A stretch of DNA of 64,000 nt from Halomonas binhaiensis (GCF_008329985.2 NZ_CP038437.2:3224001-3288000); one strand, 5' to 3'; shown: positions 7,944 to 18,040, counted from the stretch's first letter. Made by a program: numbers and translations. Notes: generated by a model from the sequence alone, not told the origin.

Positions 7944-10013
7944 ATGACATCCAAGCAACATGCACACCCACCAGCCAATCGCCTGAACCCAGCCGTATTC
8001 CACGGCTCGGTCGCGGGTATTCTGGTCTTTCTCGCCTACACCATCCTCTTTACCGAGCAGGCCACGGCGTTCTTCAATGCCTGCCTCAACTGGATCGGCC
8101 GAACCTTCGGCTGGTACTACATGCTCGCCATCGTGGCGTATCTGGTGTTCGTCATCGCCATCGGCGTTTCCCGTTTTGGCAAGATCCGACTAGGGCCCGA
8201 TCATTCACGACCGGAGTTCTCGACGCTGTCGTGGGCGGCCATGCTGTTCGCCGCCGGGCTTGGCGGGGCCATCCTGTTCTTCGTGGTTTCCGAACCCCTG
8301 ACCCACTACCTCACTCCACCGCTGGGTGAAGGCTCGACACCAGAAGCCCAGCGCCATGCCATCGTGCAGACGTTCCTGCACTGGGGCGTTTCCGGTTGGG
8401 GCTTGTATGTACTGATGGGCATGGCCCTGGCCTACTTCAGTTACCGCCATCGCCTGCCCCTGGCCATTCGCTCCACGCTTTACCCGTTGCTCGGCCAGCG
8501 TATCTACGGCCCCATCGGCAATGCAGTCGACATCACCGCCGTCGTGGCTACCGTATTCGGTATCTCCACGGCCCTGGGCATCGGTGTGATGCAGATGAAC
8601 TACGGCCTGACCTACCTGTTCGGCATTCCCGAGAGCCTGTTTGCTCAAGGGGGTTTGATCATACTGGTCGTGACCCTGGCCACGTTGTCCGTCGTCAGTG
8701 GTGTTCAGCGGGGAATCCGCCGTCTGTCCGAACTCAACCTGCTGCTCATGGCGGCACTGGTGCTGTTCGTACTGCTGCAAGGTGACACCCTGCATCTGCT
8801 CAATGCCCTGGTACAGAACACCGGCGATTACCTTGATGCCCTCACAGGTAAAAGTTTCGACACTTACGCCTATGCTCCCGATGCCCAAGGCTGGTTCAGT
8901 GGCTGGACCGTGTTCTTCTGGGGGTGGTGGATTGCCTGGGCACCTTTCGTCGGCCTGTTTCTGGCACGTATTTCACGCGGCCGTACCATTCGTCAATTCG
9001 TCGCCGGCGCTCTGTTCATACCACTGCTTTTCGTCATGGTGATGATGTCCGTATTCGGCAACAGCGGTATCGACATGGTGGATAACGGGCTAACGGAACT
9101 GGGCGAGCAAGCACTCAATACGCCCCAGGCCACCATCTATACCTTCCTTGAGCAGTTCCCCTGGGTGGGATTCACGGCCACGTTGGTCACCGTATTGAGC
9201 ATCGTGTTCTTTGTCACCTCTGCCGACTCGGGTGCACTGGTGCTTTCCAACTTCACCTATGTACTGCGCGACGTGAACCACGATGCCCCCATCTTGCTGC
9301 GCATCTTCTGGTCCGCCATCATTGGCGTCATCACCCTGGCCCTGCTGGTGGCAGGCGGGCTCAAGACCTTGCAGAGTGCTGTGGTCATCACCGCCCTGCC
9401 ATTTTCGCTGGTCATCTTCCTGACCATGATCGGCATGTACCGCTCTCTGAAGCTGGAAAGCGACAAGGCCGAAACACGCTACCAGAACGGTGCCTCGTCC
9501 ATCGCCATCAGCGACTGGCGGGAACGCCTGGATCGTACCCTGGACAGCAGCACCCGCACTCAGGCAGAAGACACTCTGCGCCATGCTATCCTCCCAGCAC
9601 TCAATGAGTTTGCCGAGGAGTTGAACCGGCGCGGGCAGCAGGCCAGCGTGAGCGAGGATAAAGTGGAAGGCACCGAGCTGCTCTGTCCGACACTTCACGT
9701 CGAATTTGATGGAGCACCAAGCTTTGTCTACGGTATTCGCCCGCAACGCCTACAAGCCCCGAGTTTCCTGCCTGCCGACGACGACTACTACCTGCGGCTC
9801 GACGTCCACTTCGCCGAAGGCGGCATCGGACAGGATCTCAACGGCTACACCCGGCAGCAGGTCATGAACGATGTGATCAATGAATATCAGCACCACCTGC
9901 GCTTCCTGGCCCAGGCCAGTGAAGATGGCGGCAGCCTGGATACCATGCCCGCCACGCATGTCGCCGAAGACCTGTACGAGCAGGAGCCCCTTTCACCGCC
10001 TGTCAGAGGTTAG
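7944..10013 (+). CDS. betT: BCCT-family choline/betaine transporter, BetT type
   Basis: Sodium- or proton-coupled uptake of choline or a related quaternary amine. 689 residues: twelve-helix BCCT core with the family signature (WTVFFWGWWIAWAPFVGLFLARISRGR around helix 8) and a long hydrophilic C-terminal tail of about 170 residues (from about 515) as in BetT, where the tail senses osmolarity. GAGAGG precedes the ATG. Third gene of the betC operon, ten bases after the SulP gene, so choline or choline-sulfate is the likely cargo. Gene symbol is by similarity of length and architecture; substrate not proven. Confidence 0.85.
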   Translation: MTSKQHAHPPANRLNPAVFHGSVAGILVFLAYTILFTEQATAFFNACLNWIGRTFGWYYMLAIVAYLVFVIAIGVSRFGKIRLGPDHSRPEFSTLSWAAMLFAAGLGGAILFFVVSEPLTHYLTPPLGEGSTPEAQRHAIVQTFLHWGVSGWGLYVLMGMALAYFSYRHRLPLAIRSTLYPLLGQRIYGPIGNAVDITAVVATVFGISTALGIGVMQMNYGLTYLFGIPESLFAQGGLIILVVTLATLSVVSGVQRGIRRLSELNLLLMAALVLFVLLQGDTLHLLNALVQNTGDYLDALTGKSFDTYAYAPDAQGWFSGWTVFFWGWWIAWAPFVGLFLARISRGRTIRQFVAGALFIPLLFVMVMMSVFGNSGIDMVDNGLTELGEQALNTPQATIYTFLEQFPWVGFTATLVTVLSIVFFVTSADSGALVLSNFTYVLRDVNHDAPILLRIFWSAIIGVITLALLVAGGLKTLQSAVVITALPFSLVIFLTMIGMYRSLKLESDKAETRYQNGASSIAISDWRERLDRTLDSSTRTQAEDTLRHAILPALNEFAEELNRRGQQASVSEDKVEGTELLCPTLHVEFDGAPSFVYGIRPQRLQAPSFLPADDDYYLRLDVHFAEGGIGQDLNGYTRQQVMNDVINEYQHHLRFLAQASEDGGSLDTMPATHVAEDLYEQEPLSPPVRG

Positions 10014-10016
10014 CGC

Positions 10017-10051
10017 TTAGCCGTAGCCGACTGACAACCGGCTACGGCTAA
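10017..10051 (+). terminator. Hairpin after betT, no T-tract
   Basis: Perfect 13-bp stem (10017-10029 with 10039-10051, core TAGCCGTAGCCG) and a nine-base loop four bases after the stop. It lacks a following U-run, so termination may be Rho-dependent or the stem may protect the 3' end. Confidence 0.6.
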
Positions 10052-10089
10052 CTACCGTCAACGACAGGCAGGGGTTTCTCTACACAATG

Positions 10090-10128
10090 GCCGAAGGCAG
10101 CAGGCGTCGCTGGCTGCCTTCGGCTTTC
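10090..10128 (+). terminator. Second hairpin, terminator-like
   Basis: Perfect 12-bp stem GCCGAAGGCAGC (10090-10101) with its complement at 10113-10124, loop of 11 bases, followed by TTTC. Tandem with the preceding hairpin, closing the choline-sulfate operon. Confidence 0.6.
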
Positions 10129-10199
10129 AGCATCCCTCCTTGCAACTCCCACCCCCACCTCGGCATCATGAGTGGCCCCCACATGTGACGAGGATATTC

Positions 10200-11201
10200 A
10201 TGTCGACCATCTTTTCCCTCCTCAAGGAAGTTGCGGCTCCCGCTATTGGCCTAGGCTGCATGAACCTCTCCCACGGTTACGGCAATCCACTGGCGGAGCA
10301 GGAGGCACTGCGCGCCCTGGATGCAGCATTTGACATGGGATATCGTCACTTCGACACTGCCACGCTCTATGGCGCAACAGCCAATGAGAAGCTGCTGGGT
10401 AAGGCTCTGCAGGGCAAGCGTGACCAGATTCTGCTAGCCAGCAAATGTGGCATGGCCATGGACCCAGAGCAGGGCAAGAAGGTCATCGATGGTCGACCAG
10501 ACACTCTCCAGCAACAGTGCGAAGACAGCCTGCGGCGCCTGAATACCGATCACCTGGATGTGTATTACCTTCATCGTCTGGATCCCCAGGTATCCATCGA
10601 AGAAAGCACAGGTGGCCTGGCCCGGCTCGTGGAGCAGGGCAAGATTCGTCATATTGGCCTCTCCGAAATATCCGCAGCCACCCTGCGCCGTGCTCGTTCA
10701 GAACATCCTATCGCCGCGGTGCAGAACGAGTACTCCCTGTGGACACGCAACCCGGAGATCGGTCTGATCAAGGCCTGCCGTGAAGCCAATACGGCACTGG
10801 TCGCCTTCAGCCCTCTGGGTAGAGGTTTCCTGACAGGCACCATCACTGACACAGTCAGCTTCGACGATGGCGACATGCGCCGCAACATGCCACGTTTCAG
10901 CGCTGACAATTACCCCAGGAATCTAAGTCTGCTGGAAAATTTCAAGAACGAAGCCCACACCCTCGGGGTGACGCCAGGCCAGCTCGCCCTCGCCTGGCTC
11001 AGGGCCCAAGGTGACGACATCCTTCCCATTCCCGGTTCACGCTCCATCGAACACATGCGTGAAAACCTGGCAGCAGACACACTCCGCCTGGATGCTGACA
11101 GCATCACCCGCGTGAACGGCATGCTGACAGTGGAGCAGGTCGCGGGGCCCCGTTACAGCGAAGCCCAGCAGAGGGAAATAGATACAGAGGAATTTGCCTG
11201 A
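10200..11201 (+). CDS. Aldo/keto reductase
   Basis: Cytosolic NADPH-dependent oxidoreductase of 333 residues with a TIM-barrel fold. Family features in order: IGLGCMNLSHGYG; the catalytic Asp and Tyr in FDTATLYG; the catalytic Lys in LLASKCGM; the catalytic His in YYLHRLDP; and late IPGSRSIEHMRENLAA, the NADPH-binding segment. The start at 10200 follows GAGG; the in-frame upstream start at 10140 would add a proline-rich stretch and falls close to the preceding hairpin. Single gene, convergent with the slipin/NfeD operon. The natural aldehyde or ketone substrate is not evident. Confidence 0.9.
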   Translation: MSTIFSLLKEVAAPAIGLGCMNLSHGYGNPLAEQEALRALDAAFDMGYRHFDTATLYGATANEKLLGKALQGKRDQILLASKCGMAMDPEQGKKVIDGRPDTLQQQCEDSLRRLNTDHLDVYYLHRLDPQVSIEESTGGLARLVEQGKIRHIGLSEISAATLRRARSEHPIAAVQNEYSLWTRNPEIGLIKACREANTALVAFSPLGRGFLTGTITDTVSFDDGDMRRNMPRFSADNYPRNLSLLENFKNEAHTLGVTPGQLALAWLRAQGDDILPIPGSRSIEHMRENLAADTLRLDADSITRVNGMLTVEQVAGPRYSEAQQREIDTEEFA

Positions 11202-11228
11202 CCGCTTCTATGCTGCCTCCCCCCTTCG

Positions 11229-12020
11229 CTACTCCTCTCCCTCCGACGGCTCCTTGGGTGAGTGTCTTGGGCCTGTGCCGACAACTTTCTGGAACGCTTC
11301 CATGATATTGATAGGGAGTGGCACCACGATGGTGGAAGCATTCTTGTTGCTCATGTCGCTCATGGTCTGCAGGTAGCGCAACTGCAAGGCAGCCGGGTTC
11401 TCCGACATGATATTGGCGGCCTCGACCAGCTTCTTCGAGGCCTGCAACTCGCCTTCGGCATGGATGACCTTGGCGCGCCGTTCACGTTCGGCTTCTGCCT
11501 GCCGGGCAATCGCACGAATCATGCTGTCGTCAAGATCGACATGCTTGATCTCGACATTGGCCACCTTGATGCCCCAGCTTTCTGCCGAGGTATCGATGAT
11601 TTCCTGGATATCGTCATTGAGTCTGTCCCGTTCGGAAAGCATCTCGTCCAGGTCATGCTTGCCCAGCACGGAACGTAGCGTGGTCTGGGCCAATTGGCTG
11701 GTAGCATTGACAAAGTGCTCTACCTGGATGATGGCCTTTTCCGGGTCCACGACCCGGAAATACAACACGGCATTGACCCTGACCGTGACATTATCCCGGG
11801 AAATCACATCCTGCTCAGGGACATCCATGGTGATGACCCGCAGGTCCACCACCTGCATCCTTTGAATGGCAGGGATGATGATCACCAGCCCAGGCCCCTT
11901 GACGGCTTGGAAGCGGCCCAGGAAGAACACCACGCCACGCTTGTACTCTGGCAGGATACGAATTGCGGCTGCCAGCAGCAGCAAGACCAGAACGAGGGGG
12001 ACAAGATAGGAAAAGATCAT
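11229..12020 (-). CDS. Slipin/stomatin-like SPFH (band 7) protein
   Basis: Membrane-anchored scaffold of 263 residues: one N-terminal helix ([22 protein letters not shown]), then the SPFH domain ([39 protein letters not shown]) and a charged coiled-coil region rich in Ala, Glu and Arg ([22 protein letters not shown]). The start ATG overlaps the stop of the NfeD gene by four bases. Slipin and NfeD form a conserved bacterial pair in which the SPFH protein assembles with, and is a target of, the protease-domain partner in membrane quality control. Well supported by sequence and by context. Confidence 0.92.
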   Translation of the reverse strand: MIFSYLVPLVLVLLLLAAAIRILPEYKRGVVFFLGRFQAVKGPGLVIIIPAIQRMQVVDLRVITMDVPEQDVISRDNVTVRVNAVLYFRVVDPEKAIIQVEHFVNATSQLAQTTLRSVLGKHDLDEMLSERDRLNDDIQEIIDTSAESWGIKVANVEIKHVDLDDSMIRAIARQAEAERERRAKVIHAEGELQASKKLVEAANIMSENPAALQLRYLQTMSDMSNKNASTIVVPLPINIMEAFQKVVGTGPRHSPKEPSEGEE

Positions 12021-13543
12021 GGTGCATTCTCCTCGTCATTGTCAGCCAGTGACCCCACCGGCTCGACCACTACAGTGAGTCCATCTACTCCGACCACTTT
12101 CACGATTTGGTCGCGACATAAGGCATGGTCACTACGCGCATTCCATCGCTCGCCATGCAAGCGCACATGTCCCTTGCCCTGGAAGTCGTCCAGTACCAGG
12201 GCCTCACTTCCCAACAACTCTTCCTGCCCAGTGCGCACACGGCTGCGGCGCAGTCCCCAGAAACGTGTCACCACCCACAGCATGATCCCTGCCGCCACCA
12301 GAGCCACACCACCAATCAACGGTATGGATATGTTCAGCGTATCTGCATCCATCAGCATCACCGATCCGATCACGAAGGCAATGATTCCACCGATCCCGAG
12401 TATCCCGAAACTGGGCATCATCGCCTCGCCGACGATCAGCCCCATTCCCACCACAATGAGCGCTAATCCGGCATAGTTGACAGGTAGCACCTGAAAAGCA
12501 AAGAGCGCCAGCAGCAGCGAGATGATGCCGATGGTGCCAGGTACCAGGCTACCAGGGTTGGAAAGCTCGAAGATCAGGCCATAGAAGCCGAGGATCATCA
12601 GGAAATAGGCCACATTAGGATTAGTGATCACCGCCAGCAGCCGGGTTCGCCAATCCGGGTCGAAGTGCTGGATGGCAAGATCCCCGGTGGACAGGGTGCG
12701 TTTGCCATCGGTCATCACCACTTCGCGCCCATCAATCTGGGTAAACAGATCGTCGAGATCCCGCGCCACGACTTCGATGACGTTCTGATCCAATGCCTCA
12801 CGGGCAGTGAGGTTATGGGCTTCGCGCACCGCATCCTCAGCCCACTCAGCGTTACGCCCATGACGCTCGGCTAAAGAGCGAATGTAGGACACGGCATCTT
12901 CCAAGACCTTGCGCTCCATGGCGGTGTCGCCACGGCGCTTTTCAGGCTGTTCTGACGCTTCCTGCTTTCCATTCTCGCCCTGCTCCGCCTCTGTCGCAGG
13001 CTCGGATTCGTCATTGCCAGGCTGTTTGTCGGACGCTTCATCCTGTGCCGGATCATCCTCAGGAGGCTCGGGTTCATCATCGAGTCCCGGCAAGCCACCG
13101 CCGCCAAGCTGGACCGGCGTCGCCGAGCCCAGATGAGTCGCAGGCGCCATGGCCGCCACATGGCTGGCATAGATCAGATAAGTCCCCGCACTGGCCGCCC
13201 GCGCACCTTCCGGTGCGACATACACCACCACCGGTACCGGCGAGGCCAGCATGGCACTGATCATGTCACGCATCGAAGAATCCAGCCCACCAGGCGTATC
13301 GAGGCGCAGTACTGCCACTTCGGCACCACTTTCCTCAGCCAGCTCCAGGCCACGCTGGAAGTAATCACTGGTCGCCGGACCAATGATGTCCGAAAGGGTC
13401 ATGACCAGGGCCGAGCCCCGCTCCTGTTGAGCCACATTTTGTTGGGCCAGGGCATTCCAGCCCAGAAAAGCACCCAGCAGCAGACACACCAGACTCAGTA
13501 AAGTGATGGGGTGATATAGATGACGCCTCCGCTTGACGATCAT
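12017..13543 (-). CDS. NfeD family protein with ClpP-like serine protease domain
   Basis: 508-residue membrane protease partner of the slipin. Order: signal peptide/anchor ([21 protein letters not shown]), ClpP-class protease domain with the GARAASAG segment holding the nucleophile serine and VLRLDTPGG forming part of the oxyanion region, then a long acidic insert rich in Glu, Pro and Asp (about 165-225), four membrane helices (about 315-415) and a C-terminal OB-fold NfeD domain (from about 430). The acidic insert is unusually long for the family and fits a haloadapted protein. First gene of the two-gene operon. Confidence 0.92.
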   Translation of the reverse strand: MIVKRRRHLYHPITLLSLVCLLLGAFLGWNALAQQNVAQQERGSALVMTLSDIIGPATSDYFQRGLELAEESGAEVAVLRLDTPGGLDSSMRDMISAMLASPVPVVVYVAPEGARAASAGTYLIYASHVAAMAPATHLGSATPVQLGGGGLPGLDDEPEPPEDDPAQDEASDKQPGNDESEPATEAEQGENGKQEASEQPEKRRGDTAMERKVLEDAVSYIRSLAERHGRNAEWAEDAVREAHNLTAREALDQNVIEVVARDLDDLFTQIDGREVVMTDGKRTLSTGDLAIQHFDPDWRTRLLAVITNPNVAYFLMILGFYGLIFELSNPGSLVPGTIGIISLLLALFAFQVLPVNYAGLALIVVGMGLIVGEAMMPSFGILGIGGIIAFVIGSVMLMDADTLNISIPLIGGVALVAAGIMLWVVTRFWGLRRSRVRTGQEELLGSEALVLDDFQGKGHVRLHGERWNARSDHALCRDQIVKVVGVDGLTVVVEPVGSLADNDEENAP

Positions 13544-13709
13544 GACGTCGCGCCTCGGCAGATTGATTCATTCGCGATGAAAGCGCAGGAAGGCACTTGG
13601 CCAATGTTTCCATCGCGACCATCAGGTCTTATGTATCAGTGTAGATCTCATCGCGAAAAGTGTTTCAGAAGGATGCGATGTAATGAAGCAGAGGACGATG
13701 ATGTCGCCA

Positions 13710-14378
13710 TTACTGGGTTGTCACGCCCGGAACGAACGTCTTGCGTTCCAGCCAGCCGAGCAGACTGGCGACACTGGATGTGAGCACCAGGTAAACCAGG
13801 CCCGCCCACAGAAATACCTGGAAGAAGTCGAGGGTTCTGGACCCGATGTCCTGGGCAATAGCGGTGATCTCGACCACGCCAATGGTATAGGCAATCGAGG
13901 TGAACTTGAGCTCGATGATCGCCTCATTGGACCACTGAGGAATCACCCGACGTAGTGCCTGCGGCAGCATGATGTAGCGAATCGCCTGCCACTGGCTCAT
14001 GCCGCAGGCACGAGCGGCCACCAACTGCCCCTTGGGTACCGACAGCACCGAACCACGAAAATATTCGGCCTGGTAGGCGGCACTGTTGAGGGTGATGGCA
14101 ATCACTGCGGCGGTAAAAGCGTCAAACACAATGCCGACATGCGGCAATCCGAGATAAATGAAGAACATCTGCACCAGCATCGGTGTACCACGGAACAGTT
14201 CGATATATACCGTACTGAGCCAATAGCAGAATCGATTGCCGTACACTCGTGCCCAGCACAGGATCAGTCCCAGCACACAGCCCAGGCTGATGGCAATTGC
14301 CCACAGGGCCAACGTCACCGGGACGCCTTCCAGAATGCGAGGCAGCCATTCGATACCAAAACGAATGAAATCCAGCAT
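13710..14378 (-). CDS. Amino-acid ABC transporter permease (HisM/GlnP family), second subunit
   Basis: Inner-membrane permease of 222 residues for a polar amino acid or opine-like compound. Begins MLDFIRFGIEWLPRILEGVPV and has the family EAA-type loop (SVPKGQLVAARACGMSQWQAIRYIMLPQALRRVIP) and five or so helices. The ATG at 14378 is chosen over an open upstream extension to 14522 because that extension would overlap the ATPase gene and has no membrane character; the resulting length equals that of the partner permease. Last gene of the four-gene operon binding protein, permease, ATPase, permease. Confidence 0.88.
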   Translation of the reverse strand: MLDFIRFGIEWLPRILEGVPVTLALWAIAISLGCVLGLILCWARVYGNRFCYWLSTVYIELFRGTPMLVQMFFIYLGLPHVGIVFDAFTAAVIAITLNSAAYQAEYFRGSVLSVPKGQLVAARACGMSQWQAIRYIMLPQALRRVIPQWSNEAIIELKFTSIAYTIGVVEITAIAQDIGSRTLDFFQVFLWAGLVYLVLTSSVASLLGWLERKTFVPGVTTQ

Positions 14379-14382
14379 TGGC

Positions 14383-15123
14383 TCACCCATGCTCTGCAAT
14401 GACATTGAGAAAAGCTCGGGTACGCTCACTGGCCACATGACTGAAGAGGTTGCCAGGAGGGCCCTGCTCAACGATATGGCCATTCTCCATGAAGATGAGC
14501 TCATCGGCGGCCTGCCTGGCAAAACTCATCTCATGAGTGACCACCACCATGGTCATGCCATCGCGAGCCAATTGCTGCATCACCCGTATCACTTCGTTGG
14601 TCAGCTCTGGATCAAGCGCAGAAGTCGGTTCATCGAACAGCAGCACATCTGGATCCATGGCCAATGCCCGAGCTATCGATACACGCTGCTGTTGGCCTCC
14701 GGAAAGTTCCGCCGGATATGCCATCGCCTTGTCACCCAGCCCCACTCGTGCAAGTTCCTGCTGCGCACGCTGCGTCGCAGTTTCGCGATCAATGCCATTG
14801 ACCTTGATCTGGCAGATTCTGACGTTGTCGAGCACCGTCAGATGCGAGAACAGATTGAAGTCCTGAAATACGAACCCCATGCGAGCTCGCATGGCATCGA
14901 TATTGCCTTCCCGCACTTCCTCCCCCGAGAGGAAGATGCGACCTGCATCAGGCCTGGTCAGGTAATTGATACATCGCAACAACGTACTCTTTCCTGAGCC
15001 AGAAGGACCGATGAGGACCTTCGTCTCTCCCTTGCGCAAACCAAAGCCGATGCCCTTCAACACTTCCAGGCCATCGTAGCTCTTCTTTACGCCCTGCACG
15101 TCCAGGATGAGGTCATCAGTCAT
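14383..15123 (-). CDS. Amino-acid ABC transporter ATP-binding protein (GlnQ/HisP family)
   Basis: 246-residue ATPase that powers the flanking permeases. All motifs are present: Walker A GPSGSGKST near residue 40, Q-loop FQDFNLF, signature LSGGQQQR, Walker B VLLFDEPTSALDPEL, and the switch histidine in VVVTHEMSFA. Family traits (DLILDVQGVKKSYDGLEVLKG) place it in the polar amino-acid group. It sits between the two permease genes on the same strand, four bases from the downstream one. Confidence 0.93.
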   Translation of the reverse strand: MTDDLILDVQGVKKSYDGLEVLKGIGFGLRKGETKVLIGPSGSGKSTLLRCINYLTRPDAGRIFLSGEEVREGNIDAMRARMGFVFQDFNLFSHLTVLDNVRICQIKVNGIDRETATQRAQQELARVGLGDKAMAYPAELSGGQQQRVSIARALAMDPDVLLFDEPTSALDPELTNEVIRVMQQLARDGMTMVVVTHEMSFARQAADELIFMENGHIVEQGPPGNLFSHVASERTRAFLNVIAEHG

Positions 15124-15141
15124 TGCAGCATATCTCTTGTC

Positions 15142-15810
15142 TTATTTTTCAAAACCAGGCACCGCCAACTTGCGTTCATAGGCGTAGAGCAGGCTGTTAC
15201 CTGCCCGATTGAGGACGAAGTAGAGCAAGGCCACCACGGCAAACACGATGAGCACATTGCCTTGGGTGCTGGTAATGATGTAGTGGGCCTGGCGGGTCAG
15301 TTCCACGACACCGATGACATAGGCCAGCGAGGTTTCCTTGATCTCGGAGGAAAACTCATTGGTCCACGGACCGATGGCGTGTCTCGCCGCCTGCGGGAAG
15401 ATGATGTGACGTATCGCCTTGGCCTTGGACATTCCCATGGCCCTGGCAGCCATCATCTGACCCGCCGGAACCGACTTGAAGGCACTGCGAAATATCTGCG
15501 ACTGGTAGGCGGCCGAGCGCAACCCCATGGCCAGAATGGCCGCAGCAAACGCCGAAATGTCATAGACCCCGGAAATACCGTAATAGAAGATGAACAGCAT
15601 GATGATGATCGGGACGCCACGAAACACGCGTTCATACAGCAACAATGGCCACTGCAATAACCGTGTCTTCGGACCATAGAGCTGCAACAGGCAGATGCTC
15701 ATCCCCAGCACAAAGCCGATCATCAGGAGGGCAGCCAGCAGCACGATGGCGACGCCCAGCCCTTTCAACAGAAAGGGAAAGTCACGTATCAAGACATCAT
15801 AGATATCCAT
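15142..15810 (-). CDS. Amino-acid ABC transporter permease (HisQ/GlnP family), first subunit
   Basis: 222-residue inner-membrane permease. The EAA-type coupling loop is SVPAGQMMAARAMGMSKAKAIRHIIFPQAARHAIGPWTNE (split here between residues about 115 and 155), and about five helices are visible (VAIVLLAALLMIGFVLGMSI, VFAVVALLYFVLN). It forms a heterodimer with the other 222-residue permease. Lies between the binding-protein and ATPase genes of the same operon. Confidence 0.9.
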   Translation of the reverse strand: MDIYDVLIRDFPFLLKGLGVAIVLLAALLMIGFVLGMSICLLQLYGPKTRLLQWPLLLYERVFRGVPIIIMLFIFYYGISGVYDISAFAAAILAMGLRSAAYQSQIFRSAFKSVPAGQMMAARAMGMSKAKAIRHIIFPQAARHAIGPWTNEFSSEIKETSLAYVIGVVELTRQAHYIITSTQGNVLIVFAVVALLYFVLNRAGNSLLYAYERKLAVPGFEK

Positions 15811-15880
15811 ACGCCCCCTCTGGATCTGGAAACAACGATTGGGTAAGCAGAATGGGAAGATTCCGTCCCTTCACACCCTT

Positions 15881-16738
15881 TTATTCGTTGCCCAGTTCCG
15901 GAAGGCCCGCCACCGGCTTGGCATAGGTATCGACGAAATCTGGCATGTTCCCCGGTATGGCTGGAGGCGTGATGCCAGGAATATAGTGACCGATGATTTC
16001 CTGCCACTTGCCGGATTCATATATCGCCATGATGCCCTGGTTCAGGGAGGCCAGAATGTCCTGAGGATCGCCCTTGGATACCGCCAGTGCCAGAGGAGCA
16101 CGAATATAGATCTTGCCGGCTATTTCTATGGGTTTGCCCGCGTTGATATATTCCTGGGCAGAAGTGTCATCGACAATGACAGATGAAATTCTGCCAATCG
16201 CCATATCGTCTACAGCAGTGACATAACTGTCGTACTTGGCCAACTCTACATCGATATCGCTGTCGACGACGTTATCTTCCATCCAGGCTTGCTGTGAAGA
16301 GCCACCCTGCACGCCGATACGCGCGCCACAGCAGACCGCGGTGAAGACATTGAGATCGGAATCTTCTGGCACCAACACGACATCATTGGTTTCCCACCAG
16401 GGAATGGTGAAATCGATCGCCTTGCTACGTTCTTCGGTGACGGTCAACCCCGTCGCCAGAATATCGATCTTCTCTGCTGACAACGCAGGAATCAGTGAGG
16501 GAAAAGGCATGTCCTGAAACTGAATTTCGATGCCCATTTCATCGGCTATCGCCTTCATGGCATCGATAGCGATGCCCTTGAATTCTCCGCTTTCTACATA
16601 TGCCCATGGAGGAAAAGAGGCCTCGACACCTACGGTGTACGGGTCTTGCGCTGATACGGCTGTCGACAGGCTGCTACCCACCAGGACGGCAGCGGCGACG
16701 GTAACACTGCGAAACAGGGATGTTGTTATAGATTTCAT
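15881..16738 (-). CDS. Family 3 extracellular solute-binding protein
   Basis: Periplasmic receptor of 285 residues for the amino-acid-type ABC transporter downstream. It has a cleavable signal peptide (SVTVAAAVLVGSSLSTAVSA-Q) and the family 3 core: YTVGVEASFPPWAYVE, GIAIDAMKAIADEMG, DILATGLTVTEERSKAIDFT and a late ALAVSKGDPQDILASLNQG. A double cysteine near the hinge (TAVCCGARIGVQGGSS) is uncommon for this family. The binding site cannot be assigned to a specific ligand. First gene of the operon. Confidence 0.92.
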   Translation of the reverse strand: MKSITTSLFRSVTVAAAVLVGSSLSTAVSAQDPYTVGVEASFPPWAYVESGEFKGIAIDAMKAIADEMGIEIQFQDMPFPSLIPALSAEKIDILATGLTVTEERSKAIDFTIPWWETNDVVLVPEDSDLNVFTAVCCGARIGVQGGSSQQAWMEDNVVDSDIDVELAKYDSYVTAVDDMAIGRISSVIVDDTSAQEYINAGKPIEIAGKIYIRAPLALAVSKGDPQDILASLNQGIMAIYESGKWQEIIGHYIPGITPPAIPGNMPDFVDTYAKPVAGLPELGNE

Positions 16739-16789
16739 GATCGCCTCGCATTTTCAGGGGTTTTATTATTAGCTTTCTCACTATCTCCA

Positions 16790-18040
16790 CTATGGTCGCC
16801 CGGCTCCAGGACTGTCAATTGAGCCCTGCTCCTCACCTTCCAACATTAAGCCCTTCTCCTCACCTTCCAACATTAAGCCCTTCTCCTCACCTTCCAGCAG
16901 TGCAGCGTGAAAGTAATCGCTGACACGTCGATAGGTGCTGGCGTACCAATCATCATCCTGGGTAACCGCACGTTCGGCATTCAATGGATGTGTCGGAATA
17001 TGCAGGCGCATATCCACACCACCATCAGAATCGGCTCCGATCTGGAGCGTTGCCGAGTGGCGCGACGGCCCGTAGGGAATCAACTGGGCCAGTGCAACCT
17101 GGCGCTGGCTGGAAGTGGCAAAGCGAATGAACGCCCGCGCCATGTCAGGATGCGGAGCATGCTGTGGAATTGCCCAGGTTTCATGTTCCTGGACCTGGCC
17201 ATCCCATAGTATTTCGATGGGCAGACCTCGATTGACAATAGCGTCGAAAAAGCGCCCGTTGTAGCCAGACGCCATCACGACCTTTTTTTCGGCCAGCAGG
17301 CGTACAGGAGTATCGCCAGCCTCCCACCATTGCAGGTCCTCGAGTTCGGCTATTCGCTCCAGGGCCAACGACAATCCCCGCTGCGTACTCAGCAGTTGAT
17401 AGAGTTCCTGCCGAGGAACGCCATAGGACAGCAACGCCCACTCCAGATTGACGGCTGGCGTGCGCTGTAATGCACGAGGTCCGGGAAAACGCTGCTGATC
17501 GAACAGGTCATCAATCCTGGTCGGACGATATCCAGGAAAGGCATCTCGACGATAAGCCACCACCGTGGCAAAGATCGAGTGGGTGATGGCACAGCGGCCT
17601 AGAGCGCCCTCGATGAAGTCTCGTTGCGCAGGCGACCCATCAGGTGCAGGCGCCAGCAATGACCAGGAAAGAGGCTGCAGCAGGTTCTCACCACATGCTT
17701 CCTTGGCCTGACTGCGTGTCATGTCGATGACATCCCAGGGCACCCTTCCTTCTGCCACGGCCTGGCGCAAGTCTCCTATCCCGCCATCGTATTGCTGCAC
17801 CCGCACAGGAATGTCGGTAGCCGCGGTAAATGGCTCGAACAAGGCTTGTCGTTGTGCACGCTCATAGGCGCCTCCCCAACTGAGCACTACCAGCTCTGTG
17901 GCAGCAACCGACGAGATCATTTGACCTGCATCTTCATCTGCACGTAATGCCGGGGACAGCAACACAACAGCAGCCAGCAGCACGCCCACGCACTGACGAT
18001 ACGTCCTGTACTGATAATGCCTTCTGCGCTTACCCCACAC
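16790..18040 (-). CDS. PotD/PotF-like extracellular solute-binding protein with repeated tail
   Basis: Secreted or periplasmic binding protein of 416 residues, family 1 (spermidine/putrescine-type): signal peptide (QCVGVLLAAVVLLSPALRA), then ELVVLSWGGAYERAQRQALFEPF and QQYDGGIGDLRQAVAEGRVPWDVIDM. No transporter subunits of its class are next to it; the neighbour upstream is a ClC channel whose 3' end it overlaps by 11 bases. The C-terminus carries a nine-residue unit (LEGEEKGLM) in nearly three copies caused by a 27-bp DNA repeat, absent from ordinary family members. Ligand unknown. Confidence 0.8.
   Translation of the reverse strand: MWGKRRRHYQYRTYRQCVGVLLAAVVLLSPALRADEDAGQMISSVAATELVVLSWGGAYERAQRQALFEPFTAATDIPVRVQQYDGGIGDLRQAVAEGRVPWDVIDMTRSQAKEACGENLLQPLSWSLLAPAPDGSPAQRDFIEGALGRCAITHSIFATVVAYRRDAFPGYRPTRIDDLFDQQRFPGPRALQRTPAVNLEWALLSYGVPRQELYQLLSTQRGLSLALERIAELEDLQWWEAGDTPVRLLAEKKVVMASGYNGRFFDAIVNRGLPIEILWDGQVQEHETWAIPQHAPHPDMARAFIRFATSSQRQVALAQLIPYGPSRHSATLQIGADSDGGVDMRLHIPTHPLNAERAVTQDDDWYASTYRRVSDYFHAALLEGEEKGLMLEGEEKGLMLEGEEQGSIDSPGAGRP
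16829..16897. repeat. 27-bp in-frame tandem repeat in the binding-protein tail
   Basis: Two complete copies (16829-16855, 16856-16882) identical to each other and a partial third to 16897. Because 27 is a multiple of three, each unit adds nine residues to the protein. Confidence 0.9.

Noticed and set aside
8205..8888. 227-residue antisense frame inside betT
   Set aside because: His/Gln-rich composition typical of a shadow of a membrane-protein gene.
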